Source of the DNA: Fumia xinanensis
GTDB lineage: Bacteria; Bacillota; Clostridia; Oscillospirales; Ruminococcaceae
DNA length: 64,000 nucleotides
Direction: 5' to 3'
Assembly: GCF_014384905.1 (NCBI RefSeq)
Contig: NZ_JACRSV010000001.1
Location: 744,001-808,000 of the forward strand
Part shown: one piece after another, positions 59,899 through 64,000 of the stretch
How the letters are laid out: each line of letters opens with the position of its first letter
How positions within the stretch are numbered: the first letter of the stretch is position 1
Notes under the pieces: generated by a model
Seen by the model: the letters and a program-made list of their open reading frames with translations, nothing else
Told to the model about the DNA's origin: nothing
The model's database searches: none
Made by a program: the position numbers and the translations under genes

Positions 59899-61152
59899 TT
59901 ATTTCACCCACACGCCGTTCGCGTTGACCCAATATCCATCCGGGGTGTAACGGTTAGCATACATCGCTCCATCAGAGCCGACGTAGTACCATTTGTTGTT
60001 GTACCACTGAATCCATTTGTTCGTCGCCATGGTGCCGTCAGCCTGCATGAAGTACCACTTGTTTCCCGATTTCAGCCAGATTTTTACGACGGCTGCTCCG
60101 TAGTCGTTGAAGTAGTACCAGTTGCCTGACGCCTGCTTCCATTGGTCGAGTGTCATAATTCCATCGCTATCAAAGTAATATACTTTACCTTCGATAGTCT
60201 GAAGTCCTGTCTGCATAGCTCCTGTTTCACCGAAATAATATTGTTTTCCATCAATTGTTTGAAATCCTTTCAACATTTTGGGTTCTGTAGTAGGCTCTCC
60301 CATAGTCCACCCGGGCCCCTCTGAAAAGTAATACATCTTTCCATTGAGTTTTTTCCATTGATTTGCTTTAATACCGTAGTAATTGTACCAGTGTTTATCA
60401 ACGTTATCATAAACCATATTGATCCCTGCTGCGACATTATGCTGCTCGTAGGCTTGGGTAGAAAGGTATGCGGAGCCATGCACATACAACGGTTTATCTG
60501 TAAAATGAATTGCAGTGTCCGGTACAACCAAATCAAATTCGTCTGTCATTCCATACCATTGGCCTTCAATCGTAGTTACCCCCCATGGAATAACAACAGG
60601 ATCAATATGAGTGCTTAAAAAAGCATTTTCTTCGATTATTTCAACTTCCTGCGGAAATCGAATTGAATATTTGTTTTGTGGACATGAAATAAGTGTTTTA
60701 TAATCCTTTGAATATAACGCCCCATCGTAGTCAGCTAAATAGGGGTTATTTTTATGAACTTGATAGGAGTTGGATGCAACGACTGGGGAATTCTTACAAT
60801 TTTTACCGATTATCAAATTGTCTGGACGTAGCGAAAGAGCTCCGGTTTTAAATTCTGTTATTCCCTCTCCGACCACAAGAGTTTTTACATTTTTAGGATA
60901 TTGTGGCCATTCGTCCCAATTTCGATTTGGAGAGAATATTACATTATTTCCAACAGTTTCTCTTTCTGTAAACCACGGATAAGTTCCATTTCCATTCAAG
61001 ATCAGTTTTCTTGTCACTGAATTGTAAGACCAGGAGAAACCGTCTCCCAAGTCTACAGTTGTTTCGCTATTGGCGGCAGCGACACTGATACCAGCGATAC
61101 ATAGAGTTCCAAGCAACAATAATGCAATAATAATCGTAAAAACCTTTTTCAT
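59899..61152 (-). CDS. Secreted leucine-rich (BspA-like) protein with wall-binding repeats
   Basis: A 417-residue exported protein. Signal peptide about 1-26 (KKVFTIIIALLLLGTLCIAG). The middle part (about 35-250) has a BspA/LRR_5-like pattern, with VKTLVVGEGITEFKTGALS, IRFPQEVEIIEENAFLS and PVVIPWGVTTIEGQWYG. The second half has about six choline-binding-type repeats (NGKMYYFSEGPGW, GKQYYFGETGAMQTGLQ, KWYFMQADGTMAT), ending GYWVNANGVWVK. The ATG at 61152 follows GGAGGG; a longer frame starts without a ribosome site. It likely attaches to the cell wall and binds a host or glycan surface. Confidence 0.88.
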   Translation of the reverse strand: MKKVFTIIIALLLLGTLCIAGISVAAANSETTVDLGDGFSWSYNSVTRKLILNGNGTYPWFTERETVGNNVIFSPNRNWDEWPQYPKNVKTLVVGEGITEFKTGALSLRPDNLIIGKNCKNSPVVASNSYQVHKNNPYLADYDGALYSKDYKTLISCPQNKYSIRFPQEVEIIEENAFLSTHIDPVVIPWGVTTIEGQWYGMTDEFDLVVPDTAIHFTDKPLYVHGSAYLSTQAYEQHNVAAGINMVYDNVDKHWYNYYGIKANQWKKLNGKMYYFSEGPGWTMGEPTTEPKMLKGFQTIDGKQYYFGETGAMQTGLQTIEGKVYYFDSDGIMTLDQWKQASGNWYYFNDYGAAVVKIWLKSGNKWYFMQADGTMATNKWIQWYNNKWYYVGSDGAMYANRYTPDGYWVNANGVWVK

Positions 61153-61247
61153 ATTTTTCCCTCCAAACCTAATTGTTTTAAATAAGTTTCTAATAAGAAA
61201 ACCCTGAGGATACCATTTGGGTTTCATAGCACATGTTTTACCAACAA

Positions 61248-61277
61248 AGAAGGCTAGAGCATAAACTCCAGCCTTTC
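61248..61277 (-). terminator. Hairpin behind the 61297 remnant
   Basis: AAGGCT(A)GAG pairs with CTC(C)AGCCTT around CATAAA, with a bulge; T-rich on both sides. Fits the end of a lost upstream gene on the minus strand. Confidence 0.45.
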
Positions 61278-61296
61278 TAAAATTTTGACATTAAAG

Positions 61297-61340
61297 TATT
61301 TCACCCACACGCCTGATTCATATCGACTTTAAACGCTGAT
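61297..61340 (-). pseudogene. 3' remnant of another wall-binding-repeat gene
   Basis: TATTTCACCCACACGCC at 61297-61313 repeats exactly the 17 nt at the end of the wall-binding gene (59900-59916), which encode GVWVK-stop. Here the stop has become TAC. The small decayed end, followed by a hairpin, suggests that a second copy of such a gene was lost by recombination. Confidence 0.45.
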
Positions 61341-61527
61341 TGAACCCGAAAAATATCATAGCCACATCACTATAGTACTATATTGTGTAAAGGAAGAAAA
61401 TACTATTTATCGACAAATAATGACATTATTAAATTTAAATGTGAGTTAAAATTAATTTAAGAAAAATAATTTTATTTATATTATTTTTCTTAATAATATA
61501 CCGTTATGGAATGAAAGGATGGTAAAA

Positions 61528-63756
61528 ATGAAAAGAACAGCAGCATTGGTAATGACCATTGTAATGGCATTTGTGATTTCTTTTACCGGCGTTTCAGCTT
61601 CATCAGAAGCCGAACAAAATTCTTACGGCGGAAAACCAGATGTCACAATCGCAACAGCTCCTTTTCCCGGAGGCATGGAACAAGAAGAAGATAGTAACGG
61701 ACAAGACAGCTTATCACTGGAAGAGTATATCGCTGGCGGATATGAAGAAGTTAACACGCTTTCTTGGATTAATAGCCTGAATTTAGAACAAAACGGAACA
61801 GTAGAATATGAAATTGTATATTTTGATAATGAAGTAACAAAATGTCAAATTTTACAGGAAAACGGCAGTATGCGTTTCCTGACTGGATGGGTACGAGACG
61901 GGGATTATTGGATATATTACGATAACTACGGAAATCAAGTTACAGGATGGTACAAAATTGATGGATTATGGTATTATTTTGATAGAGTGTATGGACGGAT
62001 GCTGACTGGATGGCAGGAAATCGCCAGCGAGTGGTACTATTTTAATCCAAACGGTTCTATGAAGCATGGATGGCTTTACACGGGGGATCAAACAACATTT
62101 TATTATATGGGGGTTCCAGGCGACCCAGATACCGGAGCCATGTATACTGGAGGATGGTTGCACGATATTACTGGAAAGTGGTATTATATCAATGATGATG
62201 GGAAAATGATCATGGGATGGAAAACAGTAAGTGGAAAAACTTACTATTTTCTGGATACTGACGTAGTAGATACCAGTGGGGAGATGGTCACGGGAACCCA
62301 TACAGTGGATGGCGTTACGTATATGTTTGATTCTAAAGGAGTAAGGATCAATAGCGCCCCGCCATCAAATATCTCCAATCGGAGCTTATATGTGCTGTTT
62401 TGTAATGATCTTGTAGATAAAGATGATAACCTTAACGCAGTCCACAATATCCAGACTTCAATGAAACGCATGGGGTATATGGACTGCACGTATTTGGCTA
62501 TGCCATATTACCCGTATAAGGCATATGCACAACTGCCCTATAGTAACGTGGCTGTTTTACATGGTCATGGCGAACCCGGCGTCAGTTTTTATCAAGACCC
62601 CAGCGCACAGAAGAAAAATGACAATCATATGTTCTCTTCCCATACATTAAGCGATGGAAGCACTTATAGCTCATATGGATATTGGGCTGATTTAAATGTC
62701 ACAGTAGAAAAAGATGATTATTTCATCGAAGATTATTTGCCAGGACAGCTCAGTAATCTGGACTTTGTGTGCATAATTTCCTGTTACAGTGCCAGAAAAC
62801 AATTGCTGAGGGATACTACTAAATATATGAATGAATCTATGGCGGGGGCGATACACAATAAGGGCGCTAAAGCAGTAATGGGTTATTATAATAGGGTGGC
62901 AGGCGGAGAATTTTATGCAGACTTTCTTTTTAACTATTTGGAACAGGGGCAAGATATAAAGACTGCTATTAAAAGCGCTAACGAGCAATATGCGCATCTT
63001 TATGGCGTACCGGATCCTAACGCCAAGGAACCTACATCTCCGCACCATCCTAAAAATCAACGCTTTGTGGGAAACGGTTCGATTTGTTTAAATAAATCTT
63101 TCAGTAATGACTCATATTCTCAAATACCAGATAATTGGATTTATCGTACCCCTGTAAAAGTTGCTCCTTCTCTCGACTACACGGGTACTGAACAGTTCAA
63201 AATATCCAAGCTGTATCACGTAGTAAATAATGTGGACGCTGTCATTAAAACAGACTATTTTACAAAAGATGGGATCGAATACGGATATGATGAAACCGGA
63301 AGGCTTGTGTCTATCGATATGAATCGGGAGTACACAGAAAAATCGCCGGACGAGGTAACGGAAGAAAGAATGCTTCAATCGCTTCGAACCCAATTGAGCG
63401 GGTGGATTCCGGATGCAGAGTACTATGATGTTTCTCTCTTTATGGAATCTATTGGCGGATATCAGGCTATGATGGAAAATGAAATGAACGACATCATTGC
63501 AGCATATTTTGACGAAGCCGGAAAGTTAGATCGAGTTATTATAGATTACAAAAACACATTTGTGCCCACAGTAGAACAGCAAGCACACTATGAGGCGGAG
63601 TTGGAGAAATACCTGTCAGAAAAAGCCGGAACCTATTCCAGTTACACCATAGAGACAGAATACAGGTCAGTTCAGGATAAAAATTTTGCCATTTATACCA
63701 TCTATTTTGATAAAGAGGGTGGGGGTTCCTGGGCAGAAAAAATCGCCGTTGGATGA
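61528..63756 (+). CDS. Secreted wall-binding protein with caspase/gingipain-like His-Cys core
   Basis: A 742-residue exported protein. Signal peptide about 1-25. Choline-binding-type repeats at about 115-275 (TGWVRDGDYWIYYDNYGNQVTGWYKIDGLWYYF and further). Then a domain (about 283-530) with LYVLFCNDLVD, AVLHGHGEPG (H345 and H347) and DFVCIISCYSARKQLL (C419), followed by NKGAKAVMGYYNRVAGGEFYADFLFNYL. A His-Gly turn and a Cys after a hydrophobic strand is the clan CD peptidase pattern (caspase, gingipain, CHAT). The C-terminal 200 residues form a separate module, repeated in the next gene. The start at 61528 is 9 nt after AAAGG. Protease activity is inferred. Confidence 0.82.
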   Translation: MKRTAALVMTIVMAFVISFTGVSASSEAEQNSYGGKPDVTIATAPFPGGMEQEEDSNGQDSLSLEEYIAGGYEEVNTLSWINSLNLEQNGTVEYEIVYFDNEVTKCQILQENGSMRFLTGWVRDGDYWIYYDNYGNQVTGWYKIDGLWYYFDRVYGRMLTGWQEIASEWYYFNPNGSMKHGWLYTGDQTTFYYMGVPGDPDTGAMYTGGWLHDITGKWYYINDDGKMIMGWKTVSGKTYYFLDTDVVDTSGEMVTGTHTVDGVTYMFDSKGVRINSAPPSNISNRSLYVLFCNDLVDKDDNLNAVHNIQTSMKRMGYMDCTYLAMPYYPYKAYAQLPYSNVAVLHGHGEPGVSFYQDPSAQKKNDNHMFSSHTLSDGSTYSSYGYWADLNVTVEKDDYFIEDYLPGQLSNLDFVCIISCYSARKQLLRDTTKYMNESMAGAIHNKGAKAVMGYYNRVAGGEFYADFLFNYLEQGQDIKTAIKSANEQYAHLYGVPDPNAKEPTSPHHPKNQRFVGNGSICLNKSFSNDSYSQIPDNWIYRTPVKVAPSLDYTGTEQFKISKLYHVVNNVDAVIKTDYFTKDGIEYGYDETGRLVSIDMNREYTEKSPDEVTEERMLQSLRTQLSGWIPDAEYYDVSLFMESIGGYQAMMENEMNDIIAAYFDEAGKLDRVIIDYKNTFVPTVEQQAHYEAELEKYLSEKAGTYSSYTIETEYRSVQDKNFAIYTIYFDKEGGGSWAEKIAVG
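63231..63273 (+). repeat. 43-nt exact repeat, copy 1
   Basis: Identical to 63958-64000, which reaches the window edge, so the repeat may be longer. It encodes VDAVIKTDYFTKDG in both genes. Confidence 0.9.
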
Positions 63757-63781
63757 CAGTGTGTAATCGAGGAGGCGTACC

Positions 63782-64000
63782 ATGAAAAAGAAAGTCCTTT
63801 GGATTTCGCTCACGGCGGTTCTTGTGGTAATTATCACCGTGGTCAGTATTGTTTTAGTGCGGACGGCGACTCCGCTTTCTATGAAAGATGATCCTTCTCT
63901 GAAATATGTAGGCAGCGAACAGATTAAAATGTCTGAGATTTATGATGTGGTCAATGGTGTGGACGCTGTCATTAAAACAGACTATTTTACAAAAGATGGG
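63782..64000 (+). CDS. Membrane-anchored protein sharing the C-terminal module, 5' part only
   Basis: Seventy-three residues before the window ends. One N-terminal membrane helix (VLWISLTAVLVVIITVVSIVLV, residues 5-26), short linker, then a segment YVGSEQIKMSEIYDVVNGVDAVIKTDYFTKDG. The preceding gene has YTGTEQFKISKLYHVVNNVDAVIKTDYFTKDG at its C-terminal module. AGGAGG stands ahead of the ATG, 25 nt after the stop of the peptidase-like gene, so both are probably one operon. The protein appears to be a membrane-tethered copy of the module. Function unknown. Confidence 0.8.
   Translation, partial: MKKKVLWISLTAVLVVIITVVSIVLVRTATPLSMKDDPSLKYVGSEQIKMSEIYDVVNGVDAVIKTDYFTKDG
63958..64000 (+). repeat. 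43-nt exact repeat, copy 2
   Basis: Matches 63231-63273 base for base; cut by the window end. Confidence 0.9.

Noticed and set aside
61400..61425. ATCGACAAATAATGACA as a right transposon end
   Set aside because: The reverse complement starts TGTCATTATT, similar to the TGTCGTTTTT box, but the flanking bases (TTATT) do not match those before the left box (TTTTC), so no target duplication is seen.
1..64000. tRNA genes and a multi-repeat CRISPR array
   Set aside because: I scanned for T-arm words (GGTTCGAATCC-like) and for regularly spaced repeats and found none that fit.

Overview
The window reads as one contig from a spore-forming anaerobic Clostridia of the Oscillospirales/Ruminococcaceae kind. 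Evidence: low-to-medium GC Firmicutes genes, strong Shine-Dalgarno sites, a yabP-yabQ-divIC sporulation/division cluster, a SpoVB-type flippase, HemZ, a lysine riboswitch ahead of asd-dapA-dapB, and secreted proteins with choline-binding-type wall repeats. No tRNA, rRNA or multi-repeat CRISPR array was seen.

Layout. 0-8.5 kb: accessory membrane and small-enzyme genes (DUF308 fragment, CLC antiporter, two membrane proteins, MFS pump, S1 protein, PNPOx-like, DUF3795, VOC). A single CRISPR-repeat-like sequence lies near 350. 8.7-12 kb: a ferrous-iron island (feoA, feoB, FeoB-associated Cys-rich protein) with a divergent DtxR-type iron regulator and three matching palindromic operators. 12.4-17.2 kb: Gld-type ABC exporter operon (ATPase, permease, GldG-like, DUF4340). 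17.2-20.6 kb: tex, rplM-rpsI. 20.6-24 kb: a DUF6774-like small gene and GH2 beta-galactosidase on the minus strand. 24.3-32.8 kb: recJ, rel, GyrI-like, dtd, MBL hydrolase, hemZ and a nucleoside kinase. 32.9-38.7 kb: zinc-ribbon protein, flippase, mazG (probable CTG start), hup, rqcP, yabP, yabQ, divIC, S1 protein. 38.9-40.6 kb: tgt and mntP (minus). 41.2-46.6 kb: a 1796-residue secreted protein with about six discoidin-like domains, DUF4855 and wall-binding repeats. 48.3-53.5 kb: queA (minus), then lysine riboswitch-asd-dapA-dapB-ACT. 53.7-55.4 kb: rpsB-tsf.

Directly after the tsf terminator sits a decaying Tn7-like transposition module (TnsB-like DDE transposase, TnsC-like ATPase with one frameshift, TniQ with two), then a cluster of secreted wall-binding proteins. 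One of these carries a caspase/gingipain-like His...Cys core never seen elsewhere in the window. Its C-terminal module is repeated, with 43 identical nucleotides, in a membrane-anchored gene cut by the window end.

The most unusual items are the His/Cys wall-bound protein with its duplicated tail module, the tsf-adjacent Tn7-like remnant with paired TGTCGTTTTT boxes, and the orphan CRISPR-like repeat followed by a terminator. Functions are inferred from sequence motifs read by eye; no database search was run.
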